DNA from: Bombardia bombarda
Taxonomy: Eukaryota > Ascomycota > Sordariomycetes > Sordariales > Lasiosphaeriaceae
Assembly: GCA_030512295.1 (NCBI GenBank)
Contig: JAULSR010000004.1
Span: 2,666,001 to 2,730,000 of the forward strand
DNA length: 64,000 bases
Direction: 5' to 3'
Below, piece after piece: positions 45,114 to 56,344 of the stretch. A program made the position numbers and the translations under genes. Below the pieces are notes generated by a model. That model saw nothing but the letters and a program-made list of their open reading frames with translations, was not told the DNA's origin and searched no databases. Numbering within the stretch: position 1 is the first letter of the stretch; each line of letters begins with the position of its first letter.

Positions 45114-45843
45114 TTGGGATGGAGGAGGTGGCGGTGCCATCGCGGATGGTATTGGTTGGGGCATGTGTCCCTGAGGAGGACTTGCGAAGCTCACATCGGC
45201 GAGGAGGTCGACGACAGTAGTGCCGGGGGCTTCTAATTCGCTCGAGTCATTGACGCTGTCTGGACCTCTCCTCCGCGGCTTGGTGAGACGTTTTGGAACA
45301 CCGCGTGACCCCAGGACGTCGGGGAAGAGGATCTCGTAGTATTCTTCGTGCTCGAACGGTCGGCCTTTCAGAGAGCGGGAAAGTGGTTCTTGCTACAATG
45401 ACAATGTGTTAGGGAAAAGGGAGTGGGAGGATGCAGTCTGCAGTGGAGACAGGACGAACCTCAATGTGCCTCTTCCAGGCCTCGTCCGATGCCGTGACTG
45501 TCTTTGACTGGGGGTCGTAGATAAACTCTAGGTCTTCCCTTAGACCGCGCCACAAGCGGAACTTCTTCCGGGCATTGTCGCTCTTGTTGATGAGGTGGCT
45601 CTTCTGGGCGTACGCGTTGTGGTGACTGATAAGAGCTTGGGTGGCGCGGTCCCAAGCCTCGGGCTTGAAGGTGCTGCCTTCGCGCAGGCCAGCATTGACG
45701 GACTCGCAGAGGGATCGGAAGAAGGTAGCCTCGAAGGCGGGATTCCAGCTGAAGCGCGGGCCACGGTGCTTACCCGGGGCGACCCGGAGGCCGTTGGCAT
45801 CGCTAGAGCCGGCAGCCGCCGCGAAATCGTCGCCGCCAGACAT
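44229..45843 (-). CDS. Myb/SANT-like DNA-binding protein with a long polyglutamine tract
   Basis: Exon 1 is 45843-45460, an intron spans 45459-45393, and exon 2 is 45392-44229; 515 residues. The start chosen is MSGGDDFAAAAGSSD. The N-terminal domain (FSWNPAFEATFFRSLCESV, FKPEAWDRATQALISHHN, KSDNARKKFRLWRGLREDL) is the Myb/SANT-like fold found in fungal and transposase-derived regulators. Then a basic patch (PKRLTKPRRRGPDS), a glutamine/histidine region with about 36 uninterrupted Gln (45009-45116), Asn-rich and Ala-rich runs, and a helical C-terminus (TLLAEALRSAKARAWSEQAL, LDIFFRDFSSEDPDLQLKIAEK). Likely a nuclear transcriptional regulator (inference). Confidence 0.8.
44887..45117 (+). repeat. 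CTG/TTG trinucleotide repeat encoding polyglutamine on the minus strand
   Basis: Dense CTG and TTG triplets with interspersed ATG (His) and GTG units. On the minus strand they read CAG/CAA. The longest pure Gln stretch is about 36 codons; towards 44890 the unit becomes a repeated His-Pro-Gln. The mixture of CAG and CAA codons suggests selection for the amino acid or slowed expansion. Confidence 0.9.
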
Positions 45844-48740
45844 GACGTCCGAGGTATGCGCCCGAGGTATGCGCCCGAGGTGGTGCACGTGGGGTGGACC
45901 CTCGAACAGCGCCGTTGCAAACAACGAGCGGGCGACGGAGGCGGAGGCGGAGGCGCGAGCTTATGGGGGGAGGGCGCTGAGGCGTTGACCGTTGGACGTG
46001 TGCGTGTATTTTTTCAGTACCTCGACGGAATGTGCCCGTGCCTGTGCCCTTGCCGGCGCCTCTGCCTGGTGGCAGCAATCGATCGGGCCGAGAGATGAGG
46101 GTAGAAACGGAGTGGAGGGGGATGGATTGAAGCTGCTGGGATGGGATCGATCAGAAGCGCGAGCGATCAGAATTGGTTAGAACTATCCGTCTCTCTCCTC
46201 GCGTCTCCGTCTGGTCCAAAAAAAAAAGTGCCCCGCGCCAAGGCATGCATGCATGCCTGTTATTCGTACCTCTTGTTGAACTGAAGCAAGGGCAAGCCAA
46301 AGTCGAGAACTGGGCATCGGTGGGTGGGATGCAACAGCCAAGTGACTCCGTTTTGTGATACCGGATGGCCGCCGCGATGGCGGGCGGAGTCAGTTTGAAT
46401 GAACCAAAAAGTCGGTTGACGACGGGAGGTTGGGGTTGGGGCCTGGGGTTGGGGCACGCTTAGTGCTCACACCTGCTAGAGACGGTGAGGCGGGGGCTGG
46501 TGCGCCGCCGTCTTCTTCGTACCTTCCCGCTAGTTGGTTCCCGTCTTTCCGTTTCGTGGAGGCAGGAGCGCGCCAAATTGAGGTGATCAGGGCTGGGCAG
46601 TCACGTGATATAGTTCTGTCTCTGGCCCCTTCTTGTCTTCGACCTTGGCGAGCCTGGACCCTGAAAATTCGCCCCCCCCCCGGGAATTTTAGTCCTATTT
46701 CCTTCCCATCTGGGCCATCTGGTTCCAAATTCCTCAAAAGCATTGCAGCGACAGCGATTTCGGACCAAAGACCCAGCACACATCAATCAGAGAAGCCTCT
46801 TCCGAACATACACATAGCAAGGAAGCCCTGTGCAGGGTCTGGACAGACACAACAAGCTTCTGTCTACAGCTCCCATCTCTTGGCTTCCGCCTTTGGTCGG
46901 TAATCAATCCCCACTAGAGCGGCCAGGCCTATGACTAAAGGCTACCTTCAAGCTTTTTCGCCATCTTGGCGATTTGGCGTTGGATTCCTCGGGCATCCTA
47001 AGGTAACCGCGAGCTGCCATCCTACCACGATGCGCAATGAAAAGAACCTGGCTAGTTTTGAGAATCATGGAGCTTGAACTGACGATTGGTGGAGTCTGCC
47101 CGAGTTGATAGTTTCAGAATGCCAAGCAAGCGTTTCAACAGCCACCCATTGCTCCCTGTCCCCCCGCACCACAGCACATGTGGGGTACAGGAAGACCCAC
47201 CTAGGATTGCGCGAGACTTTGGAATTCCAGACGTCAACAAGTACACTTTACAAATACACAGTGGTGTACAATCTGGCGCGCAACCTGCACAAAAGAACGC
47301 CAAATTGTGAATAATTTGTCAATATTTCGGCCGCTTCTGAGGCTTTGAACCTCTGCCGACATGCGCCGGCGTTGACGTTCGTCGCATTGAGATTCCCTGG
47401 CGCGTATCGAAGCATGGGCTTTGTGCTGAGCGGGCTAGTCGGGCTTGTCCTCATCGGGAGATCGGCAGAGTGGCGTTGATTTCCACAGCGATGCCATTCT
47501 GAAACAGCAAATCGAAACATCACAGAACATCACTTACAAATCCCAACATAACTAACGTATGTCATGTGCTGGCAAACATCTTAGTCATGACCATTGAGAT
47601 TGCCCTAGCATTCACAACTCCTGGTCCAGGAGAGGAACCAGGAATCACTTGGGCTTAAGATTGCCATATGTGCATCTCGGCTCTAGTTGGCCTTGCCAGT
47701 TTTACCCCTTTCTTACCTCTGTCTTTTTCTCTCCTCCATTTGATCTCATTCAATCTGTCTTTGAGTTGGCCCCTTTTAGTAACGCGAGTAGTCGTTTAAT
47801 TCTCGTCGAGAAAGTTTCCTTCTGGTAACACTTACACTATGTCAACTCTATCATTCGCTCAGAGACCATGCTCATCATCTGTTGCCCGTAGATGCACAGC
47901 ATCACCCAAGCAACATATCGGAACCAAGATGCCGGGATCAAGCAACCCCCTTGCAAACCCCTGACTTGTCCTCGATGGCTCCATCCGAGGCTTCGCGTCC
48001 TGCTGGTCTCGTTGCATTCCTGCCCCTTTACCCACCACTCGTTAACGACGCTTGCTCTCGGTAGCTTACAGACGCGTGTGCAGTCCTACTCCAGTCTGCC
48101 AGCGCGAGCAGCTGCAGCAAATCAAGATGCAGGCCGCTTGCTTCAAAGAGCCACCACCCTCGAGGAGCATCGTTCATCAAGGGCCCCGGCTTGCCTGCCT
48201 TTCCAAGTGGGGCTTTCACCGTCGAAACCCCCACAACCCCCTGCTCCCGTTTTATCTCAAATGCTTGGTTTAACGCCACCACGGTGGTTGTGTGACCCCA
48301 CCAGTCTGGCGCATCGCCTGTCTTGGGACTTTTCCCATCCATACAAAATCATTCCATATCGACATGGGACAAACCTTGCCCATTAAACAAACCGTGTGTA
48401 TGTCAAGGTTGTCCCGCCGAGACGGCCGCCGCGGCCGATATACCTTGCAGACAGTTGCTCAAGATGGCCTTGTACATGGCCAGACATCCTATCCTTATCC
48501 TTGTACTTCATCAAGGTGTTGACTTCTTGGCGAGCCATAAAAGGTGGTGAAGGTGAACTCTTCCATATGTTTTCCTGTCTCATCTGCTTCACCTTCTTAT
48601 CGTTCTTTCGTAGTTCTGTTTGCCCATTCACCTTTGGAGGGACTGTCTTGCCAGAGTGATTGATTCACTCCCCACTTTCCTTCTTTTCCTTTCTTACCAC
48701 CCGGCGTGGATATAGTTGTTCCCCAACCTTCACATCCACC
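45844..48740. other. Long divergent spacer between polyQ gene and aspartic protease
   Basis: About 2.9 kb without a supported gene. It contains a 10-C run at about 46673-46682 and CATGCATGCATG near 46244-46256. The sequence before 48741 is CT-rich leader. Confidence 0.4.
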
Positions 48741-50159
48741 ATGCAGTCCTTCCTCTTTGGTCTTTTTCTTGCCGGCCTGTTGGCCCAATCAGTAGTGGCC
48801 GCACCCACACCGGCCGCCCGCATCCAGAAGCGGTCGTTCAAGGTAGAACGCGTGAAGAATGCCTACTTCAAGGGCCATGATGGGCCGAAGCAGTTGTTCA
48901 AGGCGTACTCAAAGTTCAGCATGCCCGTCCCGCAGGGCTTGTTGGATAGCTTAAGAAGCGGGGCCGGGGCAACTGGCAATATTGCGGTGGAATCCGTCGA
49001 ATCAGTCCAGACCAAGGCTAAGCGTCCCAAGAAGGCGAAAGGGAAGGGCGCCGCGAAGGGCGGTGCTGGTTCGACCCTCGGCAACAGCACAACCGTGGCA
49101 TCCAACACCACCGGCGTAGGCTTGGTGACCACCACACCCGAGCAGGGCGACATCGAATACCTTTCCCCCGTCACCATCGGCGGCCAGACCCTCAACCTCG
49201 ACTTCGACTCGGGCTCGTCAGACCTCTGGGTCTTCAACACACAGCTGTCTGCCAAATCGACTACTGGCCACCAGGTCTATGACCCCACACAGTCATCGAC
49301 CTTCAAAATGATTCAGGGCGCCAAGTTCTCCATCAGCTACGGCGATGGCTCCGGGGCAGCAGGCAACGTCGGCACCGACACGGTCGAAATCGGCGGTGTG
49401 GTGGTGGAGAACCAGGCTGTCGAGCTGGCCACGGCCGTCTCAGCTTCCTTTGTCCAAGATGTGCAGAACAACGGCCTCCTCGGGCTCGCCTTCTCCCAGC
49501 TCAACACCGTCAAGCCGCAGCAGCAAAAGACCTTTTTCGACAACGTGCTCCCCTCACTCGCCGAGCCCGTTTTCACCGCCGATCTCCGCAAGGACGCGGC
49601 TGGCGCCTACGAGTTTGGTCGCATTGACACGACAAAGTTCACCGGCGATATGGCCTGGATCCCCGTCAACACCACCAACGGGTTCTGGCAGTTTGCAACA
49701 TCCGGGTTTGCCGTCGATGGCGGGGCTGTCGCGGCGACGGCGACTGCACAGGCTATTGCTGACACGGGCACCACGCTCATGCTAGTCTCCCAGGAGGTTG
49801 CAGATGGGTACTACAGCCAGGTGGAGGGCGCGGTGAACAATGAGCAGGTTGGCGGTTTCATCTTTCCTTGTGACGCCGTGCTCCCGGATCTTCAGGTGGA
49901 TGTGGGTGGTATATATACGGCCACGATCAAGGGCGATGATATCAACTTTGCCCCGGTCCAGGACAACAGTACGTTTTCACTTCTTACCAAGCTCTGTCAA
50001 TGATATAAATGAAGCTGACATCTTACTCCTCTAGCTTGCTTTGGCGGTGTCCAGCCTACTACCTCGGAATTGCAGATCTGGGGCGACATCTTCTTCAAGT
50101 CTCAATTCGTTGCGTTCAACGCTGGCAATAACACGCTTGGCATGGCACAGCATATTTAA
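48741..50159 (+). CDS. Secreted pepsin-like aspartic protease (family A1)
   Basis: Exon 1 is 48741-49968, an intron spans 49969-50034, and exon 2 is 50035-50159; 450 residues. A signal peptide (MQSFLFGLFLAGLLAQSVVA) precedes a basic propeptide with a QKRSF site and a Lys-rich stretch (KRPKKAKGKGAAKGGAG). The first catalytic motif is LDFDSGSSDLWVF (Asp-Ser-Gly instead of the commoner Asp-Thr-Gly, an accepted variant in fungal enzymes). The flap is ISYGDGSGAAGNVGTDTV, and the second motif is AIADTGTTLMLV. The C-terminus (IWGDIFFKSQFVAFNAG) is the family's closing strand. This is an aspergillopepsin/penicillopepsin-type acid endoprotease acting outside the cell. A larger frame begins at 48660, but the ATG at 48741 gives the signal peptide. 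Confidence 0.92.
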
Positions 50160-51630
50160 GTCTGGAGCATGCTTGTTTGGGTTCGTCAGCATGGATTCTC
50201 CGGCATGGCGGAGGGTCAAGAGTTCACGATAATGAACTTGTCACATGGGTTGCATTGTACATATATAGCACTGTATATAAGACTACCTGTCTTCGTTGAT
50301 TTTAGGACATATCATAAACCGTCGGACTGTATACCACGTTTACTGGATTCTTCGGTGCATTTGTGCGATGGTATGGATGGGAGCGGAACAAGTGCGTATG
50401 TGTAGGTATTGAGCTGAGTCCCGCAATCGGACACGGAACTCGCTCGCGCCGATACGATGCGCACTGCTTTTTCTACGTCCGCAGAGGAGGTGTAAGCACA
50501 GGCCTCCAATCACGTCGTAATCGCGCCCACTATTTGTACCGGCATGACAGCCTTAAGGTCTTTTCGCGAAAAGCGTCGTCGTCGCACCTCACTGTCCATG
50601 TAGGTCTAGAGGGTGGACTTCGTCAGAGTGAGATAACCAATATGCGCTAATCAAGGTAGGATGACACGAGGCATTTCTTAATGCACGTTTCATGTTCTAA
50701 CAAGAAGGAGTCCCACGTAGTGTGGTGGTAGGAGTCGCTCCTTCTATGTTTACAAACCCAAGGCCACCTTTGCGCCTGCCATATCCGAAACTGGCGTCAT
50801 ATCCAATTTCATTGGTGGGATGGTTTCGTTCTTCATTAGGCCTGATGATGGATCGACAGCAAACTCCAAGAAGCGCAATCAATCCACGCCCAGCGCCAAG
50901 CCATCGCCATGGCGGGAAAAAAAGCCGCCATATACGCAGCAAAGCGGACCGCGACAAGTCAGAGTCGACATTCGACGCATTTAACTGGGATTATTTCCTT
51001 GATGGCGTTCAAGACGCTGCGGGGTCCAGCACGCCGTCGGAGGCTCAATGCATGGATATTTCCACCACACGACCACAGGACCAGGCAGATCTGCCTAATT
51101 AATCTATGGCTAAGCGGCCCGGGCTGGCTGTCGAGATGGTTCGCCACGAGGACCCGCTCGGCTTGGTTCCCTGCCCGCCATCGTCATTCCATGCTGCTGC
51201 CCAGTGCCGACGGACGGCTGCACCCCAGCTTCCTTCATCTATCTCACGCAGACAAGATGCCTGTCTGCACTCTCGCGGGCTTTACCATGCCATGCCGATC
51301 GATCGTTGACTCTCGGGGCCACGACGCCGACTGGACCCCCCTCGGCCCTAATCGAGACTGCGGATGGTGCAGGTACTTGCTGGGCAATAAGTTGAAGATG
51401 TGGGGATTTGTGGGTGCAGGTGACTCGCGATTCCGTGTTGCTCGCCGTGTTCCGACTCGGCGCGCGTCTTTCTTGAAGGAAAGGTGGCCATGGTTGTGAT
51501 ATAAGGGGCTACCAGATCCTACCCTCCTCAGGCTGCGAAGATTACCGGGCTTGAATCAACTGCGCTTGGCTTGTCAATCTAAGCCAGAAGCCACAGGAGC
51601 ACGACACGACCCTACCTGCCAGCACCCACC
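50160..51630. other. Intergenic spacer upstream of GH3 gene
   Basis: No supported gene; it holds the promoter of the beta-glucosidase. Confidence 0.4.
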
Positions 51631-53907
51631 ATGCATCACCACGCTTCTCTCGCCCTGCTGGCCGCAGCGGCATCGCTCGTTCGCGCCGAGCCCGCCGCCG
51701 CTGCCGCCGCCGCCGCCCCAACAGGAACTGGCACAGGCGCCTGGGCAGCTGCCTACTCGTCCGCCAGCACCGCGCTGGCCAAGATGTCCCAGAACGACAA
51801 GATCAACATGGTGACGGGCATCGGCTGGAACAAAGGCGCCTGCGTGGGCAACACCGCCGCCGTCGGCTCCGCCGGCTACCCCCAGCTCTGCCTGCAGGAC
51901 GGCCCTCTCGGCATCCGCTTCGGCACCGGCAGCACGGCCTTCACCCCCGGCATCCAGGCCGCCTCGACCTGGGACGTAGACCTGATCCGCCAGCGCGGCG
52001 CCTACATGGGCGCCGAGGCCAAGGGCTGCGGCGTGCACGTGCTGCTCGGGCCCGTCGCCGGCCCGCTCGGCAAGCTCGCCGCCGGCGGGCGCAACTGGGA
52101 GGGCTTTGGGCCCGACCCATACCTCACCGGCATCGCCATGGCCGAGACAATCGATGGAATGCAAGGCGCGGGCGTGCAGGCGACGGCCAAGCACTTCATC
52201 GGCAACGAGCAGGAGCTAAACCGCGAGACCATGAGCAGCAACATCGACGACCGGACCATGCACGAGCTTTATCTCTGGCCGTTTGCCGACGCGGTGCGCG
52301 CCAACGTGGCCAGCGTCATGTGCAGCTACAACAAGCTCAACAGCACGTGGGCGTGCGAGAACGACAAGATCCAGAACCAGCTGCTCAAGACGGAGCTCGG
52401 GTTCCAGGGGTACGTGATGAGCGACTGGAATGCCCAGCATACGACGAATGGCGCTGCCAATGGGGGCATGGACATGACCATGCCCGGCACCGACTATAAC
52501 GGCAAGGGCATCCTCTGGGGACCGCAACTGAACAGCGCAGTCAACAGCAACCAGGTGTCCAAGGGGCGACTGGACGACATGTGCAAGCGCATCCTGGCGG
52601 CGTGGTATTTTGTGGGGCAGAACAAGGGGTACCCGGGCATCAACATCAAGGCGAACGTGCAGGGCAACCACAAGGAGAATGTCCGGGCTGTGGCGCGGGA
52701 TGGGATCGTGCTGCTGAAGAATGAGGGCGGCATCCTGCCGCTGAAGAAGCCGAGCAAGATTGCGGTTATTGGCTCCGCAGCGGTCAACAACCCCCAGGGC
52801 ATCAACGCCTGCACCGATAAGGGCTGCAACACCGGTGCGCTCGGCATGGGCTGGGGCTCTGGGTCGGTCAACTACCCCTATTTTGTGGCGCCGTATGATG
52901 CCATCAAGACAAGAGCCCAGAGCGACGGCACGACTGTCAACCTGGTCAACTCCGACAGCACGAGCGGGGTGTCGAGCGCGGCGTCGGGCGCGGACGCGGC
53001 GATTGTCTTTATTACGTCGGACTCTGGCGAGGGCTATATCACTGTCGAGCGGGTGGCGGGTGATAGGAACGATCTTGACCCGTGGCACAGCGGTAATCAG
53101 CTGGTGCAGGCGGTTGCGGCTGCGAACAAGAACGTCATTGTCGTTGTGCACAGCGTTGGGCCGATTATCCTGGAGACGATTCTGAATACCCCCGGTGTGC
53201 AAGCCGTCGTCTGGGCCGGTCTGCCCAGCCAGGAGAGCGGTAATGCGCTGGTGGATGTGCTGTACGGCCTGACATCGCCATCGGGCAAGCTGCCGTATAC
53301 GATTGCCAAGAGCCCTAACGATTACGGGACGGCTGTGTCGAGGGGCGATGATAGCTACCCGGAGGGCCTGTTTATTGACTATCGTCACTTTGACAAGTCC
53401 AACATTGCGCCGAGATATGAATTTGGCTTTGGCCTCTGTAAGTCTCTTCGCTTTTGAGAGTGTCATGTCCGTGATGTACTGACTGTGTCCAATCCAGCAT
53501 ACACAAACTTCACCTACTCCGACATCACCGTCACCTCGACGGCCAAGTCCGGCGCTGCAACCGGCGCTGTTGTGCCTGGCGGACGTGCAGATCTTTTCGA
53601 GACAGTGGCGACCGTCACGGCGGTTATCACCAACAGCGGAAGCGTTGACGGCGCTGAGGTGCCACAGCTGTATATCACGCTGCCGTCATCGGCTCCGTCG
53701 GCGCCGCCGAAACAGCTGAGAGGGTTCGCCAAGCTGAAGCTGGCTGCCGGCGCAAAGGGCACGGCAACGTTCAACTTGAGGAGGAGAGATCTCAGCTATT
53801 GGGATGTCAGGCAGCAGAACTGGGTGGTGCCGGCGGGGAGCTTTGGGGTTAGTGTGGCGGCGAGTTCGAGGGATACTAGGTTGACGGGGACGATTACTGT
53901 TGCTTAG
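51631..53907 (+). CDS. Secreted GH3 beta-glucosidase
   Basis: Exon 1 is 51631-53437, an intron spans 53438-53497, and exon 2 is 53498-53907; 738 residues. The signal peptide is MHHHASLALLAAAASLVRA. GH3 motifs in order: LQDGPLGIRFGTG, GVHVLLGPVAGPLGKLAAGG, NWEGFGPDPYLTG, ATAKHFIGNEQELNRE, and the nucleophile segment GYVMSDWNAQHTTNGAANGG (catalytic Asp in SDW). The C-terminal alpha/beta-sandwich (IAVIGSAAVNNPQG, LVDVLYGLTSPSGKLPYTIA) and a fibronectin-III-like end (YEFGFGLSYTNFTYSDI, VPQLYITLPS, KQLRGFAKLKL) follow. The length and order match fungal beta-glucosidases that release glucose from cello-oligosaccharides or other beta-glucosides. Coding GC is very high compared with the flanks. Confidence 0.93.
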
Positions 53908-54241
53908 AGCTGTAGGGATTGGGCAAAGAGGGTTTGTGAGTGGGGGCGTAGTATTAGTGTATATAGGGATGAGTTGATGAGGCGAGGATCAAACAAGGTA
54001 TATCGGGGCCTGTGAGCCGAGATTGTACATACTTTTCTTTGGTGGTTTTGTTCGTCTAAATAGCTGGAAGAAAGAAGAATGCTTTGTTGAAAGAGGGCTA
54101 TTGCGAGCTATTTACCGTTCATCAGTTGTTCGCGTACAGATCTTAGCTTTGACTCCGGTCGTTAGATCTCACTTTGTTCCTCAAATTGCCCCATGAAGTG
54201 CGCAATCACCCATGTAAGCCAAAGTAGTCTAGTATACCGAA
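53908..54241. other. Convergent spacer
   Basis: This short interval contains the 3' ends of the GH3 gene and of the membrane-protein gene; nothing else seen. Confidence 0.4.
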
Positions 54242-55879
54242 CTAGAAACACAAAAACAACACCTTTGCCACACCAAAATACCCCCACATCAAGCCCAAGC
54301 CCGATCCCGACCCAGCTCCCCCTCCCACTCCACCAACATCCCCAAACGCAAACCCCAACATCCAATCCGTCCAGCACCGCACCACGATGAAAAACACAAC
54401 CAAATTAGACAGCAGCCAAATCCTCGTCAGAGACAGTGTCAGAAACCCTCCGATCAGAGTTCTCGCTCCGCCACCGGCCTGTTGTCTGTAAGAAGCATAA
54501 GACGACTGCTGCCTGGCCCCTGGTCCGCGGGAAAAGTAAAGCGGGACGATGCCTAGCGTGGCGACCGTTATGCCTCCGAGGGCAGTGAGTATTGTGGTGG
54601 CGAGGGTAGCGCGGCTGTTTGTGGGGTATATTGTGAGAGCGAGGGAGATGGTGGGGAGGAGGAGAAGGGTGAGGGAGAGGAGGAGTGGGAGGGCTGCGAG
54701 GAGGATGTGGGCAGTTGTGAGGGTTATCGATAGGGGGTTGGGGGTGGTTGTGGGTATGGGTATGGGGTTGCTGGGCTGGTGGTGGTGGTTAGGTGGAGGG
54801 GAGGTTGTAGTTGGGATGTAGCTGTGGCTAGTTCTGTCGATGTTGTGGCGGATGGTGATGGGGATGAATGAGGGAAAAGGGGGCGAGGATGGGGTAGTGG
54901 GAGAGATGGGAGATATGGGAGGGCTGGGACAGAGAGGAGAGGTGGGAGAGGTGGGAGAGGTGGCAGAGATGGGAGAGACAGGAGAGGTGAGACCAAGACG
55001 TCGAGCGTCGTTGAGTGCTGAATCGATGTCAGACTCGGATGTGATTATGATGGTTGGTAGTGTTGTGTTCAGTTGTCGTTTGCTGGGTACGTTGCGGTTA
55101 CTGCGCCGGTTGCCGTGGATATGTATAGAGTCGCCATCCTGGCTAACATTACCGCCATGTAATGGTTGGCGTTCATGTTCTTCCCCGTAAACATGATCCG
55201 TTGTACCTGCTCCCAAAGCATACCCAGGCATCCGACCCCCTTCTTGCAAGCCATTGTCGATATGAAACTGTATCAGGTTCTCAATCTCCTGCCGCGCAGA
55301 TAAAGATCGAACCCTGCGACAACGAAGCTGGCTATACCAAATTCGCAACCGCTTCCAAGACGACTCATTCGAGTGGCGATCTACTCTGAACAAGAACACG
55401 GCGAGAACGACACAGCTCATCAGCTGGAAGATGGCCTCGCCAGCAACAATAAGACGCAGTTCTCTGCTGGATAGTCTCGCAATGGAAATGCAGCCAATGG
55501 CGATAGAGACAATTCCCCATACAGCGCAACCTGCCGAGGCAATAAGTGGGTATCGCAGCTTCTGCCAAGGGAAGAGGGGTGAGCGGGCCGAGGCAAGGAG
55601 GGCCAAGACATGGATTGTCAGGATGGTGTTGGCGAATCCGAGACCGCCATGGGGTACATAAAAATTATTGGCGTCCTGGAGATACAACGATGTAGGTTCT
55701 TCTTCTTGGTGTAACGAAGCGTTCATATTGGCTGCTGGGCTGGGTTTGGAAAGTGGATTGAGCCCCTGGTCTGGCGGGTGGCGGGGATGTTGTTCAGGGC
55801 CTAAGTCCGAAGTAAACATGGGCGACTGGGCAACAAGAGATAATGAGACTCCAAAAAGAAGCAAACTGTTTCGTTCCAT
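54242..55879 (-). CDS. Multi-pass membrane protein with Ser-Pro-rich loop, function unknown
   Basis: One frame of 545 codons. The annotated ATG at 55879 may be too far upstream; the internal Met at MNASLHQEEEPTSL is an alternative start. Hydrophobic segments include FANTILTIHVLALLASA, YPLIASAGCAVWGIVSIAIG, LIVAGEAIFQLMSCVVLAVF, TAHILLAALPLLLSLTLLLL, ATTILTALGGITVATLGIVP and IWLLSNLVVFFIVVRCW, giving about six or seven helices. The large loop after the third helix is Arg-rich, then Ser/Pro-rich with an (Ile/Ser-Pro-Thr) repeat (VSPISATSPTSPTSPL). I do not recognise the family. Frame length and helix spacing make it a real gene. The protein is likely in plasma or an internal membrane. Confidence 0.68.
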   Translation of the reverse strand: MERNSLLLFGVSLSLVAQSPMFTSDLGPEQHPRHPPDQGLNPLSKPSPAANMNASLHQEEEPTSLYLQDANNFYVPHGGLGFANTILTIHVLALLASARSPLFPWQKLRYPLIASAGCAVWGIVSIAIGCISIARLSSRELRLIVAGEAIFQLMSCVVLAVFLFRVDRHSNESSWKRLRIWYSQLRCRRVRSLSARQEIENLIQFHIDNGLQEGGRMPGYALGAGTTDHVYGEEHERQPLHGGNVSQDGDSIHIHGNRRSNRNVPSKRQLNTTLPTIIITSESDIDSALNDARRLGLTSPVSPISATSPTSPTSPLCPSPPISPISPTTPSSPPFPSFIPITIRHNIDRTSHSYIPTTTSPPPNHHHQPSNPIPIPTTTPNPLSITLTTAHILLAALPLLLSLTLLLLPTISLALTIYPTNSRATLATTILTALGGITVATLGIVPLYFSRGPGARQQSSYASYRQQAGGGARTLIGGFLTLSLTRIWLLSNLVVFFIVVRCWTDWMLGFAFGDVGGVGGGAGSGSGLGLMWGYFGVAKVLFLCF

Positions 55880-56344
55880 CTATCCTACTGCACATCATGG
55901 TCAACATATATCCCAACAACAACTCTCTTGAACGAATAACTGCAGTTGGAAGAGGCAACCGCAAGCAAGACTTTACGTGGCTGAGAGGACCGCCGGGGCA
56001 GTCTTTGACGCCACGAGGCAGAACACCGCACCTCGCTTACCCACGACTCTTGTGATAGGTGCCCAATAGCGAAGAGCTGCTAGCAATTCCATGACGCGAG
56101 CTTATCCTCGCCGAGCACTGGCGCGTTTGGGGCGCAAGGCAACTTTCAGCTGCCAAGACGCCGTCCACTTGTTCGCTTTTGTTAGCCGCCATCGCGCCGT
56201 TGTTGGACGCTCTTTTTTTGTCCGAAAGCGCGCGCTAAGAAGGCATCTTATCTTTATTCTTAATTGCATTTTTGATCGAGCGATAAGAAGTGATGGGTTT
56301 AGTTTGTTCGAACGAGATGATGATTTTGGATACTAGAATCGTAT
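55880..56344. other. Intergenic spacer
   Basis: Upstream of the membrane-protein gene and downstream of the CoA-transferase gene; no gene seen. Confidence 0.4.

Noticed and set aside
44895..45236. A leucine- or valine/alanine-repeat protein on the plus strand
   Set aside because: It is the antisense shadow of the polyglutamine repeat.
48660..48740. Upstream start for the aspartic protease
   Set aside because: It would bury the signal peptide behind 27 extra residues; the ATG at 48741 follows a CACC context and begins a typical signal sequence.
52216..53466. A 416-residue minus-strand ORF opposite the beta-glucosidase
   Set aside because: High-GC shadow frame of a clear GH3 gene; its composition mirrors the sense codons.
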